NCBI GenBank assembly: GCA_963665975.1
Contig: OY762508.1
Coordinates: 930,001-994,000 of the forward strand
Origin: G963665975 sp963665975
GTDB taxonomy: Bacteria; Bacteroidota; Rhodothermia; Rhodothermales; Bin80
Length of the DNA stretch: 64,000 bases
Reading direction: 5' to 3'
The notes below the pieces were generated by a model, which saw only the letters and a list, made by a program, of their open reading frames with translations, ran no database searches and was not told where the DNA came from. Shown piece after piece: positions 35,701 through 43,588 of this stretch; within the stretch, counting starts at the first letter, position 1, and each line of letters begins with the position of its first letter. A program made the translations under genes and the position numbers.

Positions 35701-35935
35701 CACAGAGCAGCACCAGGTATCCCCCTTCGACGAGAAGCTCGGCTCCGTAGACAGGCTTTATGCCATGGGTCTGACAGGCTTTCGCAAAGCGTACGGCTCC
35801 ACGGACGCCCTGCACATCGGTAAGCGCAAGCGTATCCATGCCGATCCGGGCGGCCTCCGCGACCAACTCCCCGGGAGAGGAGCCCCCGGCGAGGAGCGAA
35901 AAGTGGGAGCGCACATGAAGGTAGGTGAAAGACAT
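32729..35935 (-). CDS. dnaE2: Error-prone DNA polymerase III alpha subunit DnaE2 (ImuC)
   Basis: A 1068-residue C-family polymerase used for translesion synthesis. It opens with a PHP domain (TYLHVRSHFSLLAGGSSPGEL, with only part of the PHP metal residues visible), followed by the polymerase palm with catalytic aspartates in TPDIDVDFDADRRDE (near residue 370) and the conserved FRPGPLQADMVHPFIRRR and YGVVLFQEQILEIAH blocks. A helix-hairpin-helix region and an OB-fold (VRVAGRVIMRQRPP, then GVVFITLEDETGVVQAIVYP) complete it. Length and missing C-terminal tau-binding tail fit DnaE2 rather than replicative DnaE. It starts two bases after the end of imuB. The last 30 residues are serine-rich and poorly conserved, overlapping the next gene. 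Confidence 0.95.
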   Translation of the reverse strand: MSFTYLHVRSHFSLLAGGSSPGELVAEAARIGMDTLALTDVQGVRGAVRFAKACQTHGIKPVYGAELLVEGGYLVLLCANREGYGELCQLLTQSLESPLTLDDLTPSGNLFCLTGGREGLLARTLMISQSAAQQCLDRLAAIFGDRLSVELWHHLHERDAAFLRALMELATTCHVEPIIGGDVRFARPEAYARYDLMTCIRLGCTVFDHMPERPSNGEAFLRAPGALRRLLPHPRAFDRAADVAAACNVDLLPNRLIPPAPRLEDPAQALPLLWRLCNEGLWRRYRNASHAAAACRQMEHEIATIADLGLCDFFLVVHEIITEAQRRGIRYAGRGSAANSIIAYLLGITTVCPIEQNLLFERFLHRGCVGTPDIDVDFDADRRDEIIAWIEQRFGPEHTAMTATLVCYGLRLAIRDVAKALGWPARELSRISKAVPRSRSTREIHTFRSDLDAAIGASPMMDTLVWCVASLNGVPRHLGLHSGGMILSRNPLWQFSPVQHSANGVRMVQFDKDDVEALGLVKFDVLGLRMLATVDMASRLVAEHERGEDMPKGDWIDALPLDDAETYASIRKGDNLGLFQIESMGQMHLVAGHQPYSFQDLVTQVAIFRPGPLQADMVHPFIRRRRGEEAVVYDHPLLEPILRDTYGVVLFQEQILEIAHRFAGMSLEEADGFRRLMSKYRDPEEMTEMKEIFIGAAVRKGIPLETAREVFAKVSGYVGYGFCRSHAAAFARTVYHSAYLKQHHPAAYFAGILEHRPGMYDALTLEKEAQRMGVRMLRACVQHSAARYALERDEGGSLCIRRPLHVVAGLSAEAAAEIQWARLTAGAFLSVEDLYCRTALDHDQFRALARAGVLDDLAGDRRRALWEIGVLEQRHGMPGSETPARLFGGNAIEEDDIPQLPPITATERLSWDLVSTGTSAMHPVASARAALKALRVTTIQELQRHTGGIVRVAGRVIMRQRPPTAKGVVFITLEDETGVVQAIVYPGQVDRLHQALRAPAVVIMGQLQAQGRWRALVILQAWPLPRVLGGYGGHLQMGGGRDSFASQDHEASGRSDSCALLGSAATRI

Positions 35936-35937
35936 GG

Positions 35938-37086
35938 TCAGCGCAGCGGTTTGAGTACCAGGCGCTCTTCCGGAAAGAGGGAGTCCTTCTGCTCGACGCG
36001 CAGCAGCGCCTGATGTCCGTAGCGTTGCTGCAGTTGGTGGACAGCGTGAAGCAGGGCAGGCTCTTCCGTGCGGGGCGTAAAGAGGTCGCCCTGTGTATAG
36101 GCTCGTGGCACCAGGTCTCCGGCGGCAAGACGCAACGAGAGAATATCATGCATGGCAAGCCGGTGACACAGGCTTTCGTGGAGCCTGCTGGCAAGCCGCT
36201 GGAGGTCGGTTGCCGACGACAGCCCCCGCGACGCCATGTAGCGGGAGCTCACCATACCCCGCCCCGGAACGAAAGCTTCCAGGACGAGAGTGAGAGCGGC
36301 TAATCCCTGAAGCTTCCGGGCCAGATGCTCAGCAAGACGCAGGATGGCGGCCCGGATCCAGGGCTTTCCGGCAGGAGAGGATATCTCCAGTTCGTGCGTC
36401 ACGTACACTTCCCTGTCAGGCTTGTAGACGGACACCACGGGCTCTCTGCCGGGGCGCAGAATGCGATCGAGAAGTGCTCCGATCTCGGCTCCGAACTGCG
36501 CACGCAAATGCCTTCTGTTAAGTCGACTGCGCACCGCGTTCAGATCGTTAAGCCCGAAAAGCCGCAGGCGCTCCGCCACCTCTGCGCCATCATCACCGAG
36601 GATGCCGCAGTCAAGCGTGAACACCGGCGTTTCGGCGAGAAACGCCGCTTTGTTGCATACGATGCGGAGGGTGGCGGGTGGTGCCAGCGACGCCGCCATA
36701 TGCGTCCAGTCGGCATGAGAGGCCGCGGCGGCACGAAGTTCCACATGCTGCGCCACAAACTCTGCAAGGCCATAAATGTCAGGATCCTGAAGCAGGAAAC
36801 ACCCCTGTCGCACGGCCTCCATACGGGGGCTGAAGCGGATCAGACGGCGAGCCAGGGCATTATGGGCCGCCTTTTCGCGTGCGTGGTTTCGAGGCTCGAA
36901 AACAGCATGTGCATACAGACTTCTGGCGCGCCCAAGGGGCATGCCCGCTTTCCAGTTCGCAAGGGGTGCGGAAACTGCAAGGGTACGCCCTTCTTCATAC
37001 ACGATGACTACTCTGTCTCTGTGGCGCGTCACCTGGGCTGCCAGGTGTGGCCACTCTACGAGAGCATAACGGAGGAGTGCGGACAT
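35938..37086 (-). CDS. imuB: ImuB-like inactive Y-family polymerase
   Basis: A 382-residue Y-family protein that acts as the hub of the ImuB-DnaE2 mutasome, linking the polymerase to the sliding clamp. The N-terminus (LRYALVEWPHLAAQV) corresponds to the palm strand where true Y-family enzymes carry DxDxFFAxVE, but the catalytic acidic residues are absent, and the second site (DPDIYGLAEF) also lacks the SxDE form. Little finger-like strands follow after residue 240. The ATG at 37086 is preferred over a frame extension to 37125, which runs into the promoter. dnaE2 follows after two bases. No imuA/recA-like gene is present beside it. Lengths of 380-500 are usual. Confidence 0.88.
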   Translation of the reverse strand: MSALLRYALVEWPHLAAQVTRHRDRVVIVYEEGRTLAVSAPLANWKAGMPLGRARSLYAHAVFEPRNHAREKAAHNALARRLIRFSPRMEAVRQGCFLLQDPDIYGLAEFVAQHVELRAAAASHADWTHMAASLAPPATLRIVCNKAAFLAETPVFTLDCGILGDDGAEVAERLRLFGLNDLNAVRSRLNRRHLRAQFGAEIGALLDRILRPGREPVVSVYKPDREVYVTHELEISSPAGKPWIRAAILRLAEHLARKLQGLAALTLVLEAFVPGRGMVSSRYMASRGLSSATDLQRLASRLHESLCHRLAMHDILSLRLAAGDLVPRAYTQGDLFTPRTEEPALLHAVHQLQQRYGHQALLRVEQKDSLFPEERLVLKPLR

Positions 37087-37114
37087 AATGATCGTATCAC
37101 TACGGATTGAACAC

Positions 37115-37134
37115 GTATTATACATTGATAATAC
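37115..37134. promoter_or_regulatory. Palindromic operator candidate in the imuB promoter
   Basis: GTATTAT and ATAATAC form perfect seven-base arms around a six-base spacer (ACATTG). The site covers the -10 element and the adjacent spacer of the imuB promoter, so a bound repressor would block transcription. By analogy with other imuB-dnaE2 cassettes the regulator could be a LexA-type SOS repressor, but this sequence is not a LexA box I recognise. Confidence 0.55.
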
Positions 37135-37145
37135 ATATTATGCAA
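37117..37145 (-). promoter_or_regulatory. Sigma70-type promoter of the imuB-dnaE2-DUF6504 cassette
   Basis: On the minus strand TTGCAT (37145-37140) and a perfect TATAAT (37122-37117) are separated by 17 bases. Transcription would begin near 37110, giving a leader of about 25 bases before the imuB ATG at 37086. The region is much more AT-rich than the genome around it. No Shine-Dalgarno sequence is visible in the leader. Confidence 0.65.
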
Positions 37146-37387
37146 AAAATGTGTAATAAAATTCACTGAAGACATTGTGTGACGTCTGTGACCTGACTCT
37201 TACCTGATTTCCTGCATTAGCTGCATAAGTACCCACTGAGGTACGTCTTGCTTTGAGGGTATAGCTGGTTCGAATTTTGATCAGTCCTGCACTGCACAGG
37301 AACACGTATGGCACTTGACTTTCTTGAGGCGAGATCTGTAAGTTGGGGGCGAAACAGTCGCTTTCCATTCCTCCGTAGGGGAAAGCC

Positions 37388-37642
37388 ATGGATCAGTATT
37401 TTATTGTAGTAGCATTTTTCGTGTTTGGCGCACTTGCATTGTTCGTGCATCATCGGTGGCTGCGAAATGCGAGTCCCAAGATCTTGTTATATGTCGCCAT
37501 TGGCGGCGCTTCGTGTATGGCAGCTCTTTTTGTGCTGGGCTCTGCCCAGGTCACGACGGTGAGCGGAATCCTGATGGCGCTGCTTTTTGTGTTGGTAATT
37601 TCTCTTCGGTACCGAAACTACCGCAGATCAGTTGCAAATTGA
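37388..37642 (+). CDS. Small integral membrane protein, function unknown
   Basis: An 84-residue protein with three hydrophobic segments (FIVVAFFVFGALALFV, ILLYVAIGGASCMAALFVLG, VSGILMALLFVLVIS) and a basic C-terminus (LRYRNYRRSVAN), so it should sit in the inner membrane with the tail inside. I recognise no family. Support for a real gene: a good ribosome binding site (AGGGGA seven bases before ATG 37388), sustained hydrophobic periodicity, and a weak TTGACT element at 37315-37320. It stands alone between the divergent imuB promoter and the FG-GAP gene, and a perfect inverted repeat overlaps its stop codon. Confidence 0.62.
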   Translation: MDQYFIVVAFFVFGALALFVHHRWLRNASPKILLYVAIGGASCMAALFVLGSAQVTTVSGILMALLFVLVISLRYRNYRRSVAN

Positions 37643-37658
37643 CATCAACGATGTCAAT
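37638..37658. repeat. Perfect 9-base-arm inverted repeat at the stop codon
   Basis: ATTGACATC and GATGTCAAT surround a three-base loop (AAC); the stop codon of the small membrane gene lies in the left arm. There is no T-tract afterwards, so it is a weak terminator at best. It could be a regulator site or an mRNA-stabilising hairpin. Confidence 0.45.
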
Positions 37659-38062
37659 GTCCGGTCACGGTCATCTTGCGTTTTGTCATGACGTGCACCT
37701 CTGTTTTCAGAGGCAGACTACTATCTTGCAATACTGTCCAGTATTCCGGGTACCATACAGTCGCACGGGCACCTCGTCATCCAGCAATGCGGACAACGTG
37801 TAATCAAGGTTTTCACATGCACGTAATGACAGTGGCGTGAAGCATGCCTGAACCGATGCATCACGCCTGGCAGAGGCTCCCTGCGGCGCGAGAGGCATAA
37901 TTATTCGCTATATTGGGTCTCGGCAACCGTCCGTGCCCCCGCACGAATATTTCGCATTCCCCATACGCGCAGAGCCACCCACCCGAACCAGCTCCGCTCG
38001 GCGCCGTGCTTTTGTGGCCACACGCCCGATGGCACTGCCAGTGCGATCAAACCGATTACCCC
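37659..38062. other. Leader region of the FG-GAP/LVIVD gene
   Basis: About 400 bases with no convincing gene on either strand. It contains TATATTGGG at 37909-37917, a possible -7/-10 element of the Bacteroidota kind, which recurs before the TPR gene. Nothing else was recognised. Confidence 0.35.
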
Positions 38063-40405
38063 ATGAAACGCACCCTGTTTATTCTGCTTCTTCTATTCTC
38101 AGGCACTGGCACCGCCTCTGCCCAATACGCACTGCAATTCGGCGCCGCCGTCACGGCGACCGGCGACCAGGTGCTGATTGGTGAGGGACGCAATTTGCTG
38201 CTGCCAGGCAGTGTGTACGTATACCAGCAGGCTTCCGACGGCACGTGGCAAAATGCTGGCGTGCTCACGCCGCATGAAGCTGATGAAGAGGCCCTGGGAT
38301 TTGGCCGGGCACTCTCCGCTCACGGAAACACCCTGGCCATCGGTGCTCCGCTTGCCGGGAATACCTATCTGTATGTGCGCGATGACGCTGGCGCGTGGAA
38401 TCATACAGCCACGCTCACCTCGGAATCTCCCGGGTTCGGGGCCGCTGTCGCCGTGTACGGTGACCTGCTTGTAGTCGGTGCTCCGGGAGCGGGCGACGCG
38501 CCTGGCTCCGCCTACGCCTACCAGCAATCGGTCGAGGGCGCGTGGACGTTGACAGGTACGTTAACCGCGGAGGATATTGTCCCCCGGGATGGTTTTGGCA
38601 GCACTGTTTCGGTGATGGGCAATCATGCGGTTGTAGGATCGCCCATGAGAGATAACCGAACCGGAGCGGTCCATGTTTTTCAACACGACGCGGAAACAGC
38701 CGAGTGGAAACTGACCTATTCGCTTGTCTCAACGGACGCGGGTGACCGTTTCGGCACGGCGGCGCTATTCTACGGAGACTTCCTTGCGGTGTCCGCTCCC
38801 GGAGCAGACGCCGGTAAGGTTTCCTTGTTCACGCAGGATGCCGAGACGAATACGTGGGTCTTCAACCGCAACCTGTTGCCGTTTGATGCGGACAAGAGCG
38901 AGAATTTCGGCGTATCGCTCGCCTTTGCTGGCGAGGAACTCTGGGTAGGCGCACCCGGACATGCTTCGCGGGAGGGCGCCGTATATCGTTTTCAATGGGA
39001 CGAGGCTACGGCACAGATGACGGCGACCTGGCGTACGGCGCCGGACGATTTACAGTACCGGAGTGGGTTCGGGACTGCAGTGGCCGCGGGCGATGGCGTG
39101 ATAGTCGTCGGCGCTAATGGCCATGACAACTTCGAAGGTGCAGCATTTCCGTACATGCAGTCAGACGGCGAATGGAATGCTGCCCCGCCAGTCCGTAACG
39201 AAGCCGGTGAAATCGAATCCGTAGTCGGCGGCATGGTGGCCTGCGAAGAGGGAGAAGCCGGACGATTCCCGTGTGCGGAAGTGGACATGGTGGCGTTTCT
39301 CACGCGGCACGAAATCGGTGCCAAGCGTGGTATTCAGGTCAACGATGTTTGGGGATGGGAAGACTCCGAGACGGGACACGAATATGCGCTTGTCGGGCGC
39401 ACCGACGGCACGTCGTTTATCGACCTGACCGACCCGTCCATGCCCATCTACATCGGAGATCTACCGAAGACGGCTACGGCCAACCAGAGCCTGTGGCGAG
39501 ACATAAAGGTGTACCGGGATCATGCCTTTATTGTCGCAGACGGAGCTGGCGCGCATCATGTGCAGATCTTTGACCTACGCCAACTGCGGGATGTGGAGCA
39601 CCCACCGGTCCAGTTCACCGAAACTGCGCTGTACAAGGGTATCTACAGTTCACACAACATCATCATCAACGAAGAGACGGGATATGCCTACGCTGTAGGC
39701 AACGACTCTGGTGGCGAGACGTGCGGCGGTGCGCTGCACATGATCAATATCCAGGATCCCGTCAACCCGACGTTTGCGGGCTGCTTTGCTGACACGCGCA
39801 CCGGACGTAGCGGCACGGGAACGACACACGATGCCCAGTGCGTCTCCTATGTCGGACCCGATACCCAGTATCAAGGGCGTGAAATCTGCCTTAGCTCGAA
39901 TGGCACGGCCTTGTCCATTGCAGATGTTACGGACAAGGATAACCCGGTTGCCATCTCTTTAGCCGAGTATCCAAACGTGTCCTATACGCACCAGGGCTGG
40001 CTGACGGAGGATCATCGCTATTTCTATCTGAACGACGAGGGTGACGAAATGGCGGGAGTGGTGGATGCCACGCGGACCCTCATCTTTGACGTTTCAGACC
40101 TCGACGACCCCGCCATGGTTGGTGAATACATGGGGCCAAGCAGCGCAATCGACCACAACCTCTACATCCGTGGCAATACAATGTACCAGACAAACTATGT
40201 CGAGGGGCTGCGACTAGTGGACATCACCGACCCGGAAAACCCAACCGAAGTCGGCCACTTTGACACGGTCCCGTACGGCAAGAACGATAATTCGCCGGTA
40301 TTGGGAGCGTGGAGCAATTATCCCTTTTTCAAGAGCGGTGTGATCGTGGTGACATCGGGGCGCGAAGGCGTGTTCTTCCTGAAGAAAAAAGCCGTGGATA
40401 TCTGA
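38063..40405 (+). CDS. Choice-of-anchor B family exported protein with FG-GAP and LVIVD repeats
   Basis: A 780-residue exported protein. The ATG at 38063 opens a signal peptide (LFILLLLFSGTGTASAQ). Residues about 25-380 hold some six FG-GAP/integrin-like repeats with the pattern GFGxAVAVxGDLLVVGAPG (for example GFGAAVAVYGDLLVVGAPG and RFGTAALFYGDFLAVSAPG). Residues from about 415 carry LVIVD-type propeller repeats (GTSFIDLTDPSMPIYIGDLP, VDITDPENPTEVGHFD) with the choice-of-anchor B signature SSHNIIINEETGYAYAVG. Relatives usually end in an LPXTG or T9SS anchor; this one ends in KKKAVDI with no sorting domain, so its surface attachment is unclear. Function unknown, probably a cell-surface binding scaffold. 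Confidence 0.9.
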   Translation: MKRTLFILLLLFSGTGTASAQYALQFGAAVTATGDQVLIGEGRNLLLPGSVYVYQQASDGTWQNAGVLTPHEADEEALGFGRALSAHGNTLAIGAPLAGNTYLYVRDDAGAWNHTATLTSESPGFGAAVAVYGDLLVVGAPGAGDAPGSAYAYQQSVEGAWTLTGTLTAEDIVPRDGFGSTVSVMGNHAVVGSPMRDNRTGAVHVFQHDAETAEWKLTYSLVSTDAGDRFGTAALFYGDFLAVSAPGADAGKVSLFTQDAETNTWVFNRNLLPFDADKSENFGVSLAFAGEELWVGAPGHASREGAVYRFQWDEATAQMTATWRTAPDDLQYRSGFGTAVAAGDGVIVVGANGHDNFEGAAFPYMQSDGEWNAAPPVRNEAGEIESVVGGMVACEEGEAGRFPCAEVDMVAFLTRHEIGAKRGIQVNDVWGWEDSETGHEYALVGRTDGTSFIDLTDPSMPIYIGDLPKTATANQSLWRDIKVYRDHAFIVADGAGAHHVQIFDLRQLRDVEHPPVQFTETALYKGIYSSHNIIINEETGYAYAVGNDSGGETCGGALHMINIQDPVNPTFAGCFADTRTGRSGTGTTHDAQCVSYVGPDTQYQGREICLSSNGTALSIADVTDKDNPVAISLAEYPNVSYTHQGWLTEDHRYFYLNDEGDEMAGVVDATRTLIFDVSDLDDPAMVGEYMGPSSAIDHNLYIRGNTMYQTNYVEGLRLVDITDPENPTEVGHFDTVPYGKNDNSPVLGAWSNYPFFKSGVIVVTSGREGVFFLKKKAVDI

Positions 40406-40406
40406 G

Positions 40407-40462
40407 CATCCCAAGCTACTTGCCCTGGTGCGACGCGTGCGGGAACATCTTGTTTTGGGATG
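40407..40462 (+). terminator. Weak inverted repeat after the FG-GAP gene, possible terminator
   Basis: CATCCCAA (40407-40414) and TTGGGATG (40455-40462) pair across a 40-base loop, directly after the stop codon, and are followed by TTTG. The long loop makes it a poor intrinsic terminator. Confidence 0.3.
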
Positions 40463-40691
40463 TTTGTATATATGCACTTTACGGGCGATCCGGCTGGCTA
40501 ACGCCACCCACTCTCGCGCGTACGAAGCAACTTTTTCGCAATCTGCGTATCCTTATAGGGATTTGCGTTTCCGAGCTTGGCGGGAAACCAAGATCTTTAT
40601 TGCGTATATATTGGGACCTTGGCGCGAAATCAGTTGTATGTTCGCTGCCAATTCCTAGCAAACACTCTACCACCAAACTACGGCATGTAAG

Positions 40692-41516
40692 ATGAACGCG
40701 AACTGCAAGACCCTCGTGCTCCCACTCGCCCTCCTGCTAGCCGGGCTTGTCTCGACACAGGTTGCTGCACAGGAATACAAGGAAGATTACAACGCAGCCC
40801 TGGCAGCAGCCAAGGCGCAGCAATACCCCGAAGCACGCGCCAAATTCGCGGCTGCCGCCGAGGGCGCCGACGAAGCGGGAGATGATGGCATATCCAGACA
40901 GGCCCGGTCGGTTGCCGCCAAGATTGATTACAAACTGGGCAATGCAGCGCTAAAGGGCGATAACTTTGAACAGGCTCTCGGCTACTATCAGGCTGGAACG
41001 GCAATCTTTCCCGCCTACATAAAGAATCGGTATGGTCAGGGCCTGGCGCTCAAAAAGATGGGCCGTATGGAAGAGGCGCTCGGCGCCTTCCGGGAGGTTT
41101 CGGAGGCTTCTGGAGATCGCAAGACGAGCCTCGCAGCGGCCAAGGCCATCCGGGAGCATTTTTACTTCCAGGCGTCTTCTGCTGTGAGTAGAACAAACCC
41201 CACCGCGCTGGATGCGGACCGCGCATTTGCTGCGCTGACCTCGTTGGAAGAGTACAATCTTGATCCCGACGCGAACTACCACTATTACCAGGCCGAAGCA
41301 CACCGCATTAAAGGTGACGCGTCTGCCAGCGCCGCTGCGGCAGACGAGGCACTCGCATTGCACAACGGCTCCAAAAGCGACAAGGCCAAGATCTGGTTTG
41401 TCAAGGCTCAAGCGCTTGTTTCGCTCGGTGACGTAGATGCCGCCAAGGCCGCATTTACCAATGCCGATTTCGGCAGCTACCGGCAGTTGGTCAAGCACTA
41501 TCTTGAAACGCTATAG
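40692..41516 (+). CDS. Exported tetratricopeptide-repeat protein
   Basis: A 274-residue exported protein with signal peptide LALLLAGLVSTQVAAQ. The rest is helical with TPR-like repeats: YNAALAAAKAQQYPEARAKF, KLGNAALKGDNFEQALGYYQ, GLALKKMGRMEEALGAFREV, and a C-terminal set with AKAQALVSLGDVDAAKAAF. Alanine-rich composition gives the even charge pattern typical of periplasmic TPR scaffolds. No enzymatic motif. It stands alone: about 290 bases upstream hold a TATATTGGG element at 40607-40615, and a clear terminator follows at 41540. Its partner is unknown. Confidence 0.86.
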   Translation: MNANCKTLVLPLALLLAGLVSTQVAAQEYKEDYNAALAAAKAQQYPEARAKFAAAAEGADEAGDDGISRQARSVAAKIDYKLGNAALKGDNFEQALGYYQAGTAIFPAYIKNRYGQGLALKKMGRMEEALGAFREVSEASGDRKTSLAAAKAIREHFYFQASSAVSRTNPTALDADRAFAALTSLEEYNLDPDANYHYYQAEAHRIKGDASASAAAADEALALHNGSKSDKAKIWFVKAQALVSLGDVDAAKAAFTNADFGSYRQLVKHYLETL

Positions 41517-41539
41517 ATGCGTCATACTCCCTTGGCAGA

Positions 41540-41572
41540 AAGCCCGTAATCCCTACGGATTGCGGGCTTTTT
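41540..41572 (+). terminator. Rho-independent terminator after the TPR gene
   Basis: AAGCCCGTAATCC and GGATTGCGGGCTT form a 13-base-pair stem with one G-U pair and a four-base loop (CTAC), followed by TTTTT. It lies 23 bases after the TPR stop codon and separates that gene from the glycan cluster. Confidence 0.88.
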
Positions 41573-41630
41573 ATATGTATCCATATCCAGTCATGGACCT
41601 CATTGGGTCCTATTAACTCTGGTCGCCATC

Positions 41631-42413
41631 ATGTCCACCTCCGTGATTTCGCCGCGTGCCACTATCGGGCCCGATACCACAATCGGGCAGTTCTGTGTCA
41701 TTGAGGACGATGTGGTAATTGGCCGGAATTGTAAGATTGGGCACAATGTGGTCCTTCGCTGTGGCACAATCATCGGTAACGACGTGTGGATAAGCGACCG
41801 CGCCACACTGGGGCAGCAGCCGATGCGAGCCTTCAACAGCACCCTGCCGGAGACCACCGAGCTCACGCCTGCTCGGGTTGGAGCACGGTGCCGCATCGGG
41901 GTTGGCGCGATTATCTATGCCGGATGTACGCTGGCGGAAAACGTCTTCGTGGCCGACCTTGCCACGATTCGGGAGGCGGTGGCGGTCGGTGCCTGCACGA
42001 TAGTGGGGCGTGGCGTCGCGATTGAGAATGCGTGCTCCATCGGACAGTACTGCAAGCTCGAGACGAATGCCTACATCACGGCATATTCGCATCTCGAAGA
42101 CCGCGCATTCGTTGCTCCCGGCGTGCTCACCAGCAATGACAATTTTGCCGGTCGCACGCCCGATCGACACAAATATTACAAGGGGGTTACGGTGCGGCGC
42201 GGTGGACGATTGGGAGTCGGCGCGGTCATCTTGCCAGGTAAGGAAATCGGGGCGGACGCCCTCGTCGCAGGCGGCGCCGTGTTGACGCATGACGCCACTC
42301 CTGGAGACCTATGGGCCGGCGTTCCGGCGCGTGCCATCCGGCGCGTATCCGCCGAACAACTCCTGGAAAACCAGGGATGGCGTGACATATCCACGGACGA
42401 CCTTCAACCATGA
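41631..42413 (+). CDS. wbpD: Left-handed beta-helix acyltransferase, probably a WbpD-like UDP-sugar N-acetyltransferase
   Basis: A 260-residue cytosolic protein made of hexapeptide repeats (ISPRATIGPDTTIGQFCVIE, VVIGRNCKIGHNVVL and many more), the left-handed beta-helix fold of acetyl/acyl transferases. The later portion GVTVRRGGRLGVGAVILPGKEI and AGGAVLTHDATPGDLWAGVP matches sugar N-acetyltransferases. It is followed after 10 bases by a WbpE-type aminotransferase and then a WbpB-type dehydrogenase, so by context it should acetylate the 3-amino group of a UDP-2-acetamido-3-amino-uronate. It is longer than WbpD (about 190 residues) with extra N-terminal coils, so another amino-sugar substrate remains possible. 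Confidence 0.8.
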   Translation: MSTSVISPRATIGPDTTIGQFCVIEDDVVIGRNCKIGHNVVLRCGTIIGNDVWISDRATLGQQPMRAFNSTLPETTELTPARVGARCRIGVGAIIYAGCTLAENVFVADLATIREAVAVGACTIVGRGVAIENACSIGQYCKLETNAYITAYSHLEDRAFVAPGVLTSNDNFAGRTPDRHKYYKGVTVRRGGRLGVGAVILPGKEIGADALVAGGAVLTHDATPGDLWAGVPARAIRRVSAEQLLENQGWRDISTDDLQP

Positions 42414-42423
42414 ACGCAGCGCC

Positions 42424-43551
42424 GTGAGCTTGGAAAAGATCCAGATGGTAGATCTGCAGGGACAATACCTGCGCCTCAAGGAAGATATTGATCATGCCAT
42501 CGAGGAAGTCCTGTGTTCTGCGCAATTTATTCGAGGCCCCGTAGTTGGCGCTTTTGAGCAGGAACTGGCGAACTACTTGAACGGAAAGCATGTCCTGGGT
42601 GTTGCCAATGGCACGGACGCTCTCCAGATCGCCTACATGGCGCTGGGAATCGGACCGGGTGACGAGGTCATCACGCCCGCGTTCACCTTTATTGCAACTG
42701 CTGAAGCGGCTGCCCTTTTGGGGGCTACTCCGGTCTTTGCAGACATCGCACCGGACACCTTTACCCTGGACCCGGCCCATGTGGAAGCACTCATCACGCC
42801 GCGCACCAGGGCGATCGTGCCGGTGCACCTCTTCGGGCAGGCCGCAGATATGGATCCGCTGCTTGACATTGGAGAGCGCTACGGGATCCCCGTAATTGAG
42901 GACAACGCGCAGGCTGTGGGCGCCACCTACCAGGGGCGCAAGACCGGTGTATTGGCGAGCCTGGGAACGTTGTCCTTCTTTCCTGCCAAGAATCTGGGCG
43001 CGTACGGAGACGGCGGAGCCGTGATAACGAATGACGATTCACTCCACGAACGTCTCCGGATGATTGCCAACCATGGTGGCCGTCACAAGTACTACAACGA
43101 AGTCGTCGGTGTCAACAGCCGTCTGGACGCGTTACAGGCGGCCATCCTGCGCGTCAAGCTCCGCCATCTGGATGCATTTGCCGAAGCCCGGCAGGCTGCT
43201 GCTGACCGCTACGACGCACTGTTGGCACCATGCCGGCATATCGTTACGCCAAAGCGAGCGCCCTATGGTGAGCATGTTTTCCACCAGTACACCCTGCGCA
43301 TCCTGCCAACCGCCTCAAGCGGCCGTGATGTATTGCAAAAGCACCTCAAGGCACGGGGTATTCCCTTCGGAGTCTACTATCCCGTCCCGCTACACCAACT
43401 GCCCGTATTCATGGACGTAACCACAGCACGCAGCGGCCCATTGCCAGAAACGGAGCGTGCCGCTCAGGAAGTGATATCACTGCCCATGCACACGGAATTG
43501 ACCGCGCAGCAGCAGGAGATAGTCGCACAGGCAGTCCTCGAATGCGTCTGA
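42424..43551 (+). CDS. wbpE: DegT/DnrJ/EryC1/StrS aminotransferase, WbpE-like
   Basis: A 375-residue PLP enzyme that aminates a keto sugar nucleotide. The core motifs are NGTDALQIAYMALGIGPGDE, VITPAFTFIATAEAA, the Asp loop PVIEDNAQAVGATY, and the PLP lysine in SFFPAKNLGAYGDGGA. The C-terminus has HVFHQYTLRI and GVYYPVPLHQLP, typical of sugar aminotransferases. The start is taken as GTG 42424 (SLEKIQMVDLQGQYLRLK), 10 bases after the wbpD-like stop; a longer ORF reaches back into that gene and an ATG at 42445 is also possible. In the Wbp pathway it forms the 3-amino group of UDP-GlcNAcA. Confidence 0.9.
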   Translation: MSLEKIQMVDLQGQYLRLKEDIDHAIEEVLCSAQFIRGPVVGAFEQELANYLNGKHVLGVANGTDALQIAYMALGIGPGDEVITPAFTFIATAEAAALLGATPVFADIAPDTFTLDPAHVEALITPRTRAIVPVHLFGQAADMDPLLDIGERYGIPVIEDNAQAVGATYQGRKTGVLASLGTLSFFPAKNLGAYGDGGAVITNDDSLHERLRMIANHGGRHKYYNEVVGVNSRLDALQAAILRVKLRHLDAFAEARQAAADRYDALLAPCRHIVTPKRAPYGEHVFHQYTLRILPTASSGRDVLQKHLKARGIPFGVYYPVPLHQLPVFMDVTTARSGPLPETERAAQEVISLPMHTELTAQQQEIVAQAVLECV

Positions 43552-43588
43552 TTGTCGCGAGCTGCTTTCTTACTCGAAGTCGGGTAAT

